Below are positions 18,065 through 27,091 of a stretch of DNA of 64,000 nt, in pieces. Origin of the DNA: Acidimicrobiia bacterium (GTDB lineage: Bacteria > Actinomycetota > Acidimicrobiia > IMCC26256 > PALSA-610); NCBI GenBank assembly GCA_036271555.1, contig DATBAK010000004.1:1-64000 (forward strand), written 5' to 3'. A program made the translations under genes and the position numbers. How positions within the stretch are numbered: position 1 is the stretch's first letter; each line of letters begins with the position of its first letter. The notes beneath the pieces are model-generated. The model did not search any database. It was not told where the DNA came from and worked only from the letters and a program-made list of their open reading frames with translations.

Positions 18065-18976
18065 ATGAAGAGCCTGCGCACTCCGGACGAGCAATTCGTC
18101 GACCTGCCCGACTTCCCGTTCGAGCCTCACTACGTCGAGATCGACGACGGCGACGGGGGCACGCTGCGCGTGCACTATCTCGACGAAGGTCCGGCGGGCG
18201 CGCCGCCGGTGCTACTCATGCACGGCGAGCCGTCGTGGTGCTTCCTGTACCGCACGATGATCCCGGTCATCACGGGCGCGGGCTACCGCGCGATCGCGCC
18301 CGACCTCGTCGGATTCGGTCGCTCCGACAAGCCCGCCCAGCGCACCGACTACACGTACCAGCGTCACGTCGAGTGGATGCAGCGCGCGGTGATCGACGGG
18401 CTCGACCTGCGCGACGCGACGTTCGTGGGTCAGGATTGGGGCGGCCTCATCGGCATCCGGCTCGTCGCCGAGAACCCCGACCGTTTCGCGCGCGCCGTCG
18501 CCGCGAACACGATGCTGCCGACCGGCGATCACCATCCCGGCGACGCGTTCCTCGCGTGGCAGAAGTTCTCGCAGGAGACGCCGAACTTCCACGTCGGCGG
18601 GATCGTGAAGGGCGGCTGCACTTCCGATCTCTCGGCCGAGGTGATCGCGGCGTACGACGCGCCGTTCCCGGACGAGACGTACAAGGAGGGCGCGCGGCAG
18701 TTCCCGCTGCTCGTGCCGACGTCGCCCGAGGATCCGGCCGCGCCCGCCAACCGGGCTGCGTGGGAAGTGCTGAACAAGTGGGAGAAGCCGTTCCTCACCG
18801 CGTTCTCCGACAAGGACGCGATCACGCGCGGCGGTGAGCGCGTGTTCCAGCACAACGTGCCGGGCGCCGCAGGTCGCGAGCACCCCACGATCACCGGCGG
18901 CGGCCACTTCCTGCAGGAAGACGCCGGGCCGGAGCTGGCGCGCGTCGTCGTCGACTTCATCGCATCGACCCGCTGA
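18065..18976 (+). CDS. Haloalkane dehalogenase (alpha/beta hydrolase)
   Basis: This 303-residue cytoplasmic alpha/beta hydrolase of the haloalkane dehalogenase family (DhlA/DhmA-like) cleaves carbon-halogen bonds through an Asp ester intermediate. The nucleophile is D124 in VGQDWGG, and W125 follows as a halide-binding residue. The oxyanion motif HGEPSWCFLYR carries E55 and W58. The acid is probably D251 and the base H281 (GGGHFLQED). The Asp nucleophile followed by Trp separates it from epoxide hydrolases and esterases. The start is ATG 18065, with CAGACT six bases upstream and no Shine-Dalgarno sequence, suggesting a leaderless mRNA. The true substrate could differ. Confidence 0.9.
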   Translation: MKSLRTPDEQFVDLPDFPFEPHYVEIDDGDGGTLRVHYLDEGPAGAPPVLLMHGEPSWCFLYRTMIPVITGAGYRAIAPDLVGFGRSDKPAQRTDYTYQRHVEWMQRAVIDGLDLRDATFVGQDWGGLIGIRLVAENPDRFARAVAANTMLPTGDHHPGDAFLAWQKFSQETPNFHVGGIVKGGCTSDLSAEVIAAYDAPFPDETYKEGARQFPLLVPTSPEDPAAPANRAAWEVLNKWEKPFLTAFSDKDAITRGGERVFQHNVPGAAGREHPTITGGGHFLQEDAGPELARVVVDFIASTR

Positions 18977-19230
18977 CCGCCAGCCGCCCCTCTGCCCGGG
19001 CGCGGGTTCGCACGCGGCACGGGCTCCAGACCGGACCGGGAGCCTCCGGGGGGAAGGAAGCGGGCCGCGGATGGGCACTCGCGCCGCGTACGAGCCGACG
19101 CCGGCGACCGGGGTCGGACGGAGCAGAGGGATGTGGGAGGCCTGACTCCGCCCGACCGTCACGGTACGCCTACGACCGTCAGCGTACTTCATAAACCTGA
19201 TCGGTCAAGTTGTATTTAGCGAAGCGTGTG
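18977..19230. other. 254-bp convergent intergenic region
   Basis: No gene is seen here. It contains two direct copies of GACCGTCA(SS)GTAC, 20 bp apart (19154-19167 and 19174-19187), and an AT-rich stretch (19188-19222) that stands out from the surrounding G+C. No terminator hairpin or known RNA family could be assigned. Confidence 0.4.
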
Positions 19231-20307
19231 TCAGGTCACCGTGAGGCAGCCCGCGCACGTCGCCCTGCCGCCGTCAGCGTTGACGACGGTCACGTCACGC
19301 ACGCCGGTTTTCACGTGACGAGCGATCGTCACGGTGACTCCCCTGAGTCCTTGACTGCCGCTCGGCGGCGAGAGCGAGATGCCACCACCGCTCACGATCA
19401 CCTTCGTGTTCTTGTAGAACGGCCCGCCCCGGATGTCGAGGGGCGTGCTCGACCCGCGAGGGGCTGAACTCGGGTCGATGCTCGAGATCGACGGACTCTT
19501 CGTCACGGTGAAGCACGCAGTACAACTCAGGGACCCGCTGACACTCGTGATCGTCGCGGCCGAGTCGCCCAAGGTCGCGCCCGCGTCGACGACGACGTGC
19601 GCGATGAGCTTGTTGGGGCTGACGACCCGGGAGACTGACGCACTGATCCCAGGCGTTGCGAAAGCGATCGTGCTGGAGCCGGTGAAGCCGCTCCCGTAGA
19701 ACGTGACGTTCGTCGACGAGCCCTGCGCGCGGTAGCCCTGCTCGATGCAGAGCTTGCTCGGATCGAGCAAGCTCACGGAGACGCGTGGCCCCGTCGCCTT
19801 CGTCAAGACACTCTGGGTGTCGTCGGGACCGGCAACAACACTCGTGTCGGCATACGAGATGCGATACGTGCCGGGATGACAGCGGGCCCGGAAGGTTGTG
19901 TTCGCCAGATGGATGTCGCCGGTCACGGTCGAGGTGCCGAAGACCGCGAGCACCAGATCCGTGGCCCCGCCGCCGCCCTGGTTGATGAAGGGCGACATCG
20001 GGCTGCTCGTGGCGTCCGATCCCATCCAATAGTTCGTCGGCGGGTACTCGAGGTCCGCTTCGACCACCTGCGCGTCGTCGTGCGCGATCTTCATGCGTTG
20101 CTCGAACGTGAACTCCGAGCCCGGCTGGACCGTCATCTGGCTCGGCACCGAGTAGATCCGTGCGTTCGGCACGGCCGCGGGCGCGGCGCCCGCCGGCGGC
20201 GCACTCCCGACACCAACCAGGCCGAGCATCGCCGCGGCGGCGACCGGAACGACCCAGAACCTCGCGCGCCCGCGCCGCAACGCGTTCGACCACAAACGTT
20301 GACCCAC
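19231..20307 (-). CDS. Secreted protein with two IPT/TIG-like domains, each carrying a CxxC
   Basis: This is a predicted 358-residue exported protein. The signal peptide spans about residues 13-42 (RRGRARFW, hydrophobic stretch, APPAGAAP). An N-terminal beta region begins with MTVQPGSEFTFEQRMKIAHD and resembles cohesin-like folds. Two IPT/TIG-like immunoglobulin domains follow; each ends with the pattern C-x-x-C-(F/L)-T-V-T (CTACFTVT and CAGCLTVT). The start GTG 20307 is chosen because AAGGGG precedes it and the signal peptide follows at the usual distance; the frame is open to 20403. It was probably a single transcription unit. Its function is unknown, but surface adhesion or binding is typical for such repeats. 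Confidence 0.75.
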   Translation of the reverse strand: MGQRLWSNALRRGRARFWVVPVAAAAMLGLVGVGSAPPAGAAPAAVPNARIYSVPSQMTVQPGSEFTFEQRMKIAHDDAQVVEADLEYPPTNYWMGSDATSSPMSPFINQGGGGATDLVLAVFGTSTVTGDIHLANTTFRARCHPGTYRISYADTSVVAGPDDTQSVLTKATGPRVSVSLLDPSKLCIEQGYRAQGSSTNVTFYGSGFTGSSTIAFATPGISASVSRVVSPNKLIAHVVVDAGATLGDSAATITSVSGSLSCTACFTVTKSPSISSIDPSSAPRGSSTPLDIRGGPFYKNTKVIVSGGGISLSPPSGSQGLRGVTVTIARHVKTGVRDVTVVNADGGRATCAGCLTVT

Positions 20308-20374
20308 AACAGCCCCTTTGCGAAAGCGAGCGTCAGCTGGCGACGGTCGCGGTCCCACTTTCCCGTGTGCCGAG

Positions 20375-20403
20375 AGGCTGCATCCAAGGCGGTGCGCTGT
20401 CAA
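20375..20403 (-). promoter_or_regulatory. Probable promoter of the secreted IPT protein
   Basis: On the minus strand, TTGACA (20403-20398) and CAGCCT (20380-20375) are separated by 17 bp. This is a good sigma-70-type pair that would give an approximately 60-nt leader before the GTG at 20307. Confidence 0.5.
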
Positions 20404-20426
20404 CCACCGCCGAGGAAAAGCGGGAA

Positions 20427-21332
20427 TCAGATCCGCGCGCGCTGCGGGACGACGACGTACTTCGGGTCACGCGCCGATTGCGTGCCCGCGGCCGTGATCG
20501 CGAACCGTTGCAGTGCCGCGCCCGTGAAGACGAGCGCCGCGCCGAGACGGCGCGTCACGCGCGGAACGAGCAGCGCAGCACCTGCGACCGTCGTCGCGCG
20601 CGCGGCCGTCTCGAGGCGCGCGGCCTCGCCTTCCTCGTACACCTCGCCGATGAACGAACCGAGTCGCTTGCGCATCGCCGCGACCGCGCCGATCTCCGCG
20701 ATCGCGCCGAGCAACGCGAGCCGCGTCGCCGCCTCGGGAACGCGACCCGGCGGCGCGACGAGCACCGCGGCCGCGCCCGCGCTCGCGGCCGTACCCGCGG
20801 CGAACACGAACGGCAGCTCGCGGTACGCGTCGTGCCAAACAGGCACCGCGGTGTCGGCAACCAACACGCCCGTGTACGTCGCGATCGCGGGCGCGAGGCC
20901 GGCGGCGACGACGCTTCCGACGCGCGCGACACCGGTCAGTCCGATCTCGTCCGCGAGCGCTGCGGCGCCGACTGCGGGTCCGTACGCCGTGAGCAACCAG
21001 GTGCCCATGTTCATGGGCGACGACGGTCGGAACACGCGCAGCATGTGATGGAAGCGGTCCTGCCGACCGAGGTCGGCGACGAGGAAGCCGGCCCCGGCGG
21101 CGATCGCGACCAACGCGGTTGCCCGAGCGCGGCGCGCGCCTCGCCGATCGCCGGACCACGCGAGCGCCTCCGCGAGCAACGACGAGCCCGCGGAGACACC
21201 ACCCACGAACATGTACGCGGGGATCCAGTGCTTCCACACCGGCGTCTTCAGGACCGGCCGGTCGTAGTACGTCCGGAACTCGGCGGGCGGAACCATGGCG
21301 CGCTCGCCGCGACCGCGGCCGCGCGGGCTCAT
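20427..21332 (-). CDS. nrfD: NrfD-type membrane subunit of formate dehydrogenase
   Basis: This 301-residue integral membrane protein of the NrfD/PsrC family has about eight hydrophobic segments. It is the quinone-reactive anchor that receives electrons from the iron-sulfur subunit. The conserved start region reads VLKTPVWKHWIPAYMFVGGVSAGSSLL. The start is ATG 21330-21332, overlapping the stop of the upstream ferredoxin-like gene (ATGA), so it is translationally coupled and last in the fdh operon. Unlike E. coli FdnI it is not a cytochrome b type; no haem-binding His pattern is apparent. Confidence 0.9.
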   Translation of the reverse strand: MSPRGRGRGERAMVPPAEFRTYYDRPVLKTPVWKHWIPAYMFVGGVSAGSSLLAEALAWSGDRRGARRARATALVAIAAGAGFLVADLGRQDRFHHMLRVFRPSSPMNMGTWLLTAYGPAVGAAALADEIGLTGVARVGSVVAAGLAPAIATYTGVLVADTAVPVWHDAYRELPFVFAAGTAASAGAAAVLVAPPGRVPEAATRLALLGAIAEIGAVAAMRKRLGSFIGEVYEEGEAARLETAARATTVAGAALLVPRVTRRLGAALVFTGAALQRFAITAAGTQSARDPKYVVVPQRARI

Positions 21333-22231
21333 CGCCGGCGCCCGGCGACCGCGGCGGTGAGGCCGACGAGCGCGACCGCCGCACCCGCGGCCGCCTTCCA
21401 CATCGCGCGCACGTCGCGCGTCGTCACCACGGGGTCGGGCGGGAGCCGGTACACCTCGGGGTCGTCGAGCAGCAGGAAGAACGCGCCCATGCCGCCGACG
21501 CCGTCACCGTCGTCGTCGCCGTAGAGGCGCGCCGCGGTGACCCCGCGACCGTGCAGCGTCTCGACGCGGTCGCGCGCGCGCTCACGCAGCTCTGAGAGCG
21601 GACCGAACTGGATCGACTTCGTCGGGCACGCCTGCGCGCACGCGGGCTCGAGACCGACGTGCAGCCGGTCGTAACACAACGTGCACTTCCACACGCGACC
21701 GTCGGCGTGGCGCTGGTCGATGACGCCGAACGGGCACGCGGGCACGCAGTATCCGCAGCCGTTGCAGATGTCCTCCTGCACCACAACCGTGCCGAACTCC
21801 GTGCGGAACAGCGCGCCGGTCGGGCACACGTCGAGACACGCGGCGTGCGTGCAGTGCTTGCAGACATCGGAGCTCATCAACCAGCGGAAGCCGTCGTGCG
21901 TTTCGGGCGGCGTCGCCGGCAACGCGTCGAGGTCCACCTCGGCGACGAGGTCGCGCGCCTCGGTCAGGCCCGCGTCCTGACCGCCGAGAGGTATCGCCTG
22001 CTCGATGAACGCGACGTGGCGCCATGTGCTCGCGCCGAGCGTGCCGGTGTTGTCGTAGGAGCTGTCGAGGAAGACGAGGCCGTCCTCGGGGACGTCGTTC
22101 CATTCCTTGCAGGCGACCTCGCAGGCCTTGCACCCGATGCAGATCGACGTGTCGGTGAAGAAGCCGACGCGCTCCCCCGGAGCGTCCCATCCCGCGGCGC
22201 GCGCGGGATCGGCCAACGGACGTGCGCTCAC
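21329..22231 (-). CDS. fdhB: Formate dehydrogenase iron-sulfur (beta) subunit
   Basis: This 300-residue electron-transfer subunit carries four 4Fe-4S motifs: CIGCKACEVAC, CKHCTHAACLDVCP, CNGCGYCVPACP and CTLCYDRL with a later CAQACP. A hydrophobic C-terminal helix (KAAAGAAVALVGLTAAVAG) could anchor it to the membrane, as in FdnH. The start is GTG 22229-22231, overlapping the fdhA stop (GTGA). It shuttles electrons from the molybdopterin subunit to NrfD. No Tat signal is present on this subunit. Confidence 0.95.
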   Translation of the reverse strand: MSARPLADPARAAGWDAPGERVGFFTDTSICIGCKACEVACKEWNDVPEDGLVFLDSSYDNTGTLGASTWRHVAFIEQAIPLGGQDAGLTEARDLVAEVDLDALPATPPETHDGFRWLMSSDVCKHCTHAACLDVCPTGALFRTEFGTVVVQEDICNGCGYCVPACPFGVIDQRHADGRVWKCTLCYDRLHVGLEPACAQACPTKSIQFGPLSELRERARDRVETLHGRGVTAARLYGDDDGDGVGGMGAFFLLLDDPEVYRLPPDPVVTTRDVRAMWKAAAGAAVALVGLTAAVAGRRR

Positions 22232-25200
22232 GTGCGGATCCCGGCCTTCCGGCGATAGCGCTCGACGAATGCGAGCAGTGCGGGTCCACGCGGTCGTCGT
22301 CCGGCGACGATGTCGCACGTCGCGGCCTTGACCTCCTGGATGTGCACGTTCGGATCGAGCGCGAGTGCGAACAGATCGTTCGCGGAGTCGCCCGTCGACA
22401 GACCGCGCTGACCCCAGTGGTACGGCAGCCCGACCTGATGCACGACCTGGCCCTGCACCGCGAGCGGCGCGACACGATCCGTCACCTTCACGCGCGCCTC
22501 CACCGCGGTACGCGCGGTCACGATCGTCGCCCACCCGCCGGATGTGAGATCACGCAGCTGCGCGAGCTCGGGGCTCACCTCGCAGAAGAACTCGGGCTGC
22601 AACTCGGCGAGGTGCGAAACGTTGCGACTCATGCCGCCCGCGGTGTGGTGCTCCGTGAGTCGGTAGGTCGTGACGACGAACGGGAACACGTCCTCGCCGG
22701 CGTGACCGTTGGGCGGGTTGTAGTCGTTGCCGCGCGCGTCGAACGTCTGCACGGTCGGGTTCGCGCGCTGTCCGTACAGCAGGTTGCGGAACGGCGACTC
22801 GTAGGGCTCGTAGTGCGTCGGGAACGGGCCGTCCATCACACCCGCGGGCGCGTACAGCCAGCCGCGCCCGTCGGCCTGCATGATGAACGGCTCGTCGCCC
22901 GCGATCGCGGCGCCGCCCTTTGCGTCGTCGGGCGGCTCGTAGTCGGGGGGTCGATCGGCGACGAAGTCGGCGACGTCCGGTCCCTTCCACTTGCCTTCGT
23001 CGGCGTCCCATTCGACGTAGCGCTTGCGATCCGACCAGGCGTTCCCGTCGGGATCCGCGGACGCGCGGTTGTAGAGCATGCGACGGTTCGCGGGCCATGC
23101 CCAGCCCCACTCCGGCGCGACCCAGCTCTGCTCCGACCCCGGCTTGCGTCGCTTCGTCTGGTTCACGTCGTCGGCGTAGCAACCGCAGTAGATCCAGCAG
23201 CCGCACTTCGTCGAGCCGTCGGCCTTCAAATCGGTGTACGACGACAGCGCCTTGCCGTCGGCGCCGGTTCCGTTGACCTCGCGCAGCACCGCGTCCGCGC
23301 TCGGCTCCGCGATCTCGCCCTCGGTCGGGTAATCCCACGTGAGGTCGAGCAACGGCCGGTCGCGCGGATCGGTCGACGACGCGAGCTTCTCGCGCAGCAC
23401 GCGGCCGAGGTGGAACGCGAACCACAGCTCCGAGCGCGCGTCACCGGGCGGATCGACCGCCTTGTGGTGCCACTGCAAGAGGCGCTGCGTGTTCGTGAAC
23501 GTGCCGTCCTTCTCCGTGTGCGCGGCCGCAGGCATGAAGAACACCTCGGTGGCGATGTCCTCGGTGCGCAGCTCGCCGGTCGCGATCTCGGGCGCGTCGT
23601 GCCAGAACGACGCGCTCTCGATCTCCGAGAAATCGCGCACGACGAGCCACTCCGCGGCCGCGAGCGCGAACCGTTGGAGCTTTCCGTTCGCGGAGCCGAC
23701 CGCCGGGTTCTCCCCCATCACGAAGTAGCCGTGGACCTTCTGCTCGATCATGTCGAGCGTCGTCTGATACGTCGAGTGATCGCCGGTGATGCGCGGCAGG
23801 TAGTCGTAGCAGTAGTCGTTCTCGGCGGTCGCGGCGTCACCCCACCACGACTTCAAGAAGCTCACCATGTACGTGTCCATCGCGCCCCAGAAGCCGCTCT
23901 TCGAGGCGGAGCGGTCGATGTACTCGTCGAGCGTGTCGAGCTCGGGGTGCGGCATCGGCAGGTACCCGGGGAGGATGTTGTAGAGAGTCGGGATGTCGGT
24001 CGAGCCCTGGATCGACGCGTGACCGCGCAGCGCCATGATCCCGCCGCCGGGACGGCCGATGTTCCCGAGCAACAACTGCACGATCGCGGCGGTGCGGATG
24101 TACTGCACACCGACGGTGTGCTGCGTCCACCCGACCGCGTAGCAGAACGCGCCCGTGCGATCCGGACCCGACGCGTCGCACAGCGTCTCGGCGACGCGCA
24201 GGAACACGTCGCGCGGCACGCCGCACGCGTCCTCGACCGCCTCGGGCGTATAGCGCGCGTAGTGACGCTTCAGCAGTTGGAACACGCAGCGCGGATCGGT
24301 GAGCGACGGATCGAGGTGCTTCGGACGTCCGGACATGCCGCCGTGGCTGCCGTGGCGCTCGCCTCCGGCGGCTTCGTTCTCGGTGTGCAGCTCGCGCTCG
24401 CCGGCGGCCGCGAGCTCTTCGCCGGCGTCGCGGTACTGCCAGCTCGACGTGTCGTACGTGTTCTTCTCGGGATCGAATCCCGAGAAGAGACCGTCGAGGT
24501 CTTCGGTGTCGAGGAAGCTCTCGTCGACGATCATCGGTGCGTTCGTGTAGCGCTCCACGTACTCGCGGAACTCACGACCGTTCTCGAGGATGTAGTTGAC
24601 GATGCCGCCGAGGAACACGATGTCGCTGCCCGCGCGCAACGGCACGTGCAGGTCGGCGACTGCGCTCGTCCGGGTGAAGCGAGGATCGACGTGGATGATC
24701 GTCGCGCCGCGCTCCTTCGCCTCCATCACCCACTGGAACCCGACCGGATGGCACTCGGCCATGTTCGAGCCCATGATCACGATGCAATCGGAGTGCTGGA
24801 GGTCTTGCTGGAAGGTGGTGGCGCCACCTCTCCCGAACGATGTCCCCAGACCGGGGACGGTGGAGGAGTGTCATATGCGCGCCTGGTTCTCGATCTGGAT
24901 CGCGCCGAGCGCGGTGAAGAGCTTCTTGATGAGGTAGTTCTCTTCGTTGTCGAGCGTCGCGCCGCCGAGGTGCGCGAAGCCGAGTGTGCGGCGCAGCGGC
25001 TTACCGTCGTCGTCGGCGTCCTGCCAGCCGCGCCGGCGTGCGTCGATCACGCGGTCGGCGATCATCTCCATCGCCGAGTCGAGTGAGAGTTCCTCCCACT
25101 CGGTGCCGTGCGGACGCCGGTACTTGACGCGGTACTCGCGTCCGGGGCCGTTCACGAGCTGCCGGGTCGCGGCGCCCTTCGGACACAAGCGGCCGCGCGA

Positions 25201-25440
25201 GATCGGGCTGTCCGGGTCGCCCTCGATCTGCGTGATGCGACCGCGCTCCACGAAGACGCGCTGCCCGCAGCCGACCGCGCAGTACGGGCAGACCGACTTC
25301 ACGACGCGATCGGCGTCGGCGGTGCGCGCGTGCAGCGAAGCAGAACGCGGCGACTGCGCGGTGGGACCGAGGCCGCGCGCGTCGCGCGTCATCAGCTGCT
25401 GGACGACGGGCCACGACGCGAGCCGATCTCGCACTCCCAT
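22228..25440 (-). CDS. fdhA: Selenocysteine-containing formate dehydrogenase catalytic subunit (in-frame TGA at 24871-24873)
   Basis: This is a molybdopterin/tungsten formate dehydrogenase of 1,070 residues when TGA codon 190 is read as selenocysteine. The two open halves (25440-24874 and 24870-22228) are in the same frame and join as NQARI-U-HSSTV, the exact context of Sec in FdhG-type enzymes. An N-terminal 4Fe-4S site is formed by C51, C54, C58 and C86 (CPYCAVGC, then CPKG). The start ATG 25440 (MGVRDRL) has a purine-rich AGGGGGG upstream; another ATG at 25470 is possible. No twin-arginine signal is seen, so the active site may face the cytoplasm. It heads the operon fdhA-fdhB-nrfD. The selA, selB and selC genes are not in the window. 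Confidence 0.93.
24842..24873 (-). promoter_or_regulatory. SECIS-like hairpin after the fdhA UGA codon
   Basis: Beginning 12 nt after TGA (24873-24871), a perfect 6-bp stem GTCCCC/GGGGAC (24858-24853 and 24847-24842) closes the five-base loop GGTCT. E. coli fdhF SECIS elements carry a GGUCU apical loop at the same 18-nt distance from UGA (recalled, not searched). It would recruit SelB with Sec-tRNA. Confidence 0.85.
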
Positions 25441-25548
25441 GCGTCCCCCCTTACCCCGTCGCGTGCTCATGTACCGCCCGCGGCGACGCTAGCCAGCGGC
25501 ACCACGCGCCCTCGGGACGCCCGCGCCGCTGACGGTAACGTTCCAACC

Positions 25549-26733
25549 GTGAACGACCTCGATTTCAAGGCCTTCGACGCCGACAATCACTACTACGAGG
25601 CGATCGACGCCTTCACCCGGCACCTCGACCCACGCGTCGGGCCCCGCACCGTCCAATGGTGCGAGATCAACGGGCGGAAGTACCACGTCGTCGGCGGGCG
25701 CGTGAGTCACGCGGTCGTGAACCCGACCTTCGACCCGATCGCGATGCCCGGCGCGTTGCACGACTACTTCCGCGGCAACCCCGAGGGTCGCAGCCCGCTG
25801 GAGATGCTCGCCGAGCGCGAGCCGATCCGACCCGCGTACCGCGATCGGGACGCCCGCATCGTCGCGCTCGACGAGTTCGGCCTCGAAGCGGTGTGGCTGT
25901 TCCCGACACTCGGTGTGCTCTACGAAGAGTTGCTCGTCGACGACATCGACGCGATCGGCATGGTGTTCCGCGCGTTCAATCGCTGGCTCGACGAGGACTG
26001 GGGCTTCGCGTACCGGAACCGCATCTACGCGGCGCCGTACCTCTCGCTCGCCGACGTCGACTGGGCGGTCGAGGAGCTCGAGTGGGCGCTCGGTCGCGGC
26101 GCGCGCGTCGTCGTGCTGCGTCCCGCGGCAGTGCACACCGCGACCGGACCGCTCTCCCCCGCCAACGAGCACTTCGATCCGTTCTGGGCACGCGTGCAGG
26201 AAGCGGGCATCACGGTCGTCGTGCACGCGGGCGACAGCGGGTACACGACGCACGGCTACGCGCGCGACGGCTTCGGTGCCGGCTTCGACGGTGGCGGTTG
26301 GCGGCCGTCGATCAAGGGCTTCAACATCGAACGCGCCGCGTACGACTTCCTCATCACGCTCTCGTTCGAGCGGATGTACGAGCGCTTCCCGGGGCTGCGC
26401 ATCGCGTCGGTCGAGAACGGGTCGGAGTTCCTGCCCGACCTGTTCCGCAAGTTGCGTCAGACCGTCTACAAGATGCCGGGCTACTTCCGCGAGGACCCGG
26501 CCGAGTCGTTCCGGCAGCACGTGTGGATCAACCCGTTCTGGGAGGACGACGTCACCGAGACGGTCGCGCTCATGGGCGCGGACCGCGTGATCTTCGGCTC
26601 CGACTGGCCCCACATCGAGGGCATGCCCGAGCCGCTCGACTACCTGCCCGAGCTCAAGTCGTTCGACGACGACGAGAAGCAGCTCATCCTCCGCGACAAC
26701 GCCCGCGAGCTCACCGAGCTGAAGCCCGCTTGA
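25549..26733 (+). CDS. Amidohydrolase-2 family metal-dependent hydrolase
   Basis: This 394-residue TIM-barrel hydrolase of the amidohydrolase-2 (ACMSD-like) superfamily opens with FDADNHYYE, the family's N-terminal metal-binding strand. It continues with a mid-region VVVHAGDSGY and ends with FGSDWPHIEGMPEP, which carries the conserved metal-site Asp. Members act as decarboxylases or hydrolases on aromatic or lactone-type substrates; the actual substrate is unknown. The start is GTG 25549, with TAACGT seven bases upstream and no Shine-Dalgarno sequence, consistent with a leaderless mRNA. It is divergent from the fdh operon, 108 bp away. Confidence 0.88.
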   Translation: MNDLDFKAFDADNHYYEAIDAFTRHLDPRVGPRTVQWCEINGRKYHVVGGRVSHAVVNPTFDPIAMPGALHDYFRGNPEGRSPLEMLAEREPIRPAYRDRDARIVALDEFGLEAVWLFPTLGVLYEELLVDDIDAIGMVFRAFNRWLDEDWGFAYRNRIYAAPYLSLADVDWAVEELEWALGRGARVVVLRPAAVHTATGPLSPANEHFDPFWARVQEAGITVVVHAGDSGYTTHGYARDGFGAGFDGGGWRPSIKGFNIERAAYDFLITLSFERMYERFPGLRIASVENGSEFLPDLFRKLRQTVYKMPGYFREDPAESFRQHVWINPFWEDDVTETVALMGADRVIFGSDWPHIEGMPEPLDYLPELKSFDDDEKQLILRDNARELTELKPA

Positions 26734-26771
26734 CGCACGGACGCGTCCGGCCTCACGGTCGCCGACGAGTC

Positions 26772-26820
26772 GTTTGGTTGGCCGTCAATACCGCTGAGAG
26801 GTACTGAAGGCCAACGAAAC
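26772..26820. repeat. Imperfect 21-bp inverted repeat
   Basis: Arms 26772-26792 and 26800-26820 pair at 18 of 21 positions around the loop GCTGAGA. The element abuts the broken end of the HNH remnant. A related but less symmetrical sequence sharing GTTGGC, CAAT and GGTACTGAAGGC lies at about 1454-1497. Confidence 0.55.
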
Positions 26821-26831
26821 CACGAACCTCG

Positions 26832-26960
26832 CCCGGCGAAGGCGTTGACATGGTTCGTGCCACCGCGACTGAGCGGCACGACGTGGTCGATCGTGAGCTG
26901 CCGCTTCTTGACGCCGAACTCGACGCCGCGGTACCAGCATCGGTCTCCGTCGCGCTCGCG
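26832..26960 (-). pseudogene. HNH endonuclease remnant
   Basis: On the minus strand a short frame reads DRCWYRGVEFGVKKRQLTID followed by HVVPLSRGGTN and then N. This is the central DHxxPLSxGGxxxxxN signature of small HNH nucleases (phage/IS607-neighbour type). The second Cys of the usual CxYCG is Arg, and after N-A-F-A-G the sequence runs into an inverted repeat without the expected CxxCNxxKG end. It is a truncated relic in the 358-bp gap before the sigma factor gene. Confidence 0.6.
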
Positions 26961-27091
26961 CGGCCGGGCCACCGCCAGCGTGCCGGGCGCCACCCCGAAA
27001 GCCCCCGCTCTTGGCCGAAGTCTGGCAAGAGGATGAGACAGCGACTCGCGACATCGCAACGGATCGGTGGCGCCGGGCGTCTCAGACGGTG

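Noticed and set aside
24781-24870. Gap between two frames interpreted as a frameshifted or broken fdhA
   Set aside because: The two frames are in phase and separated by a single TGA in the exact Sec context with a SECIS-like hairpin, so selenocysteine insertion explains it better.
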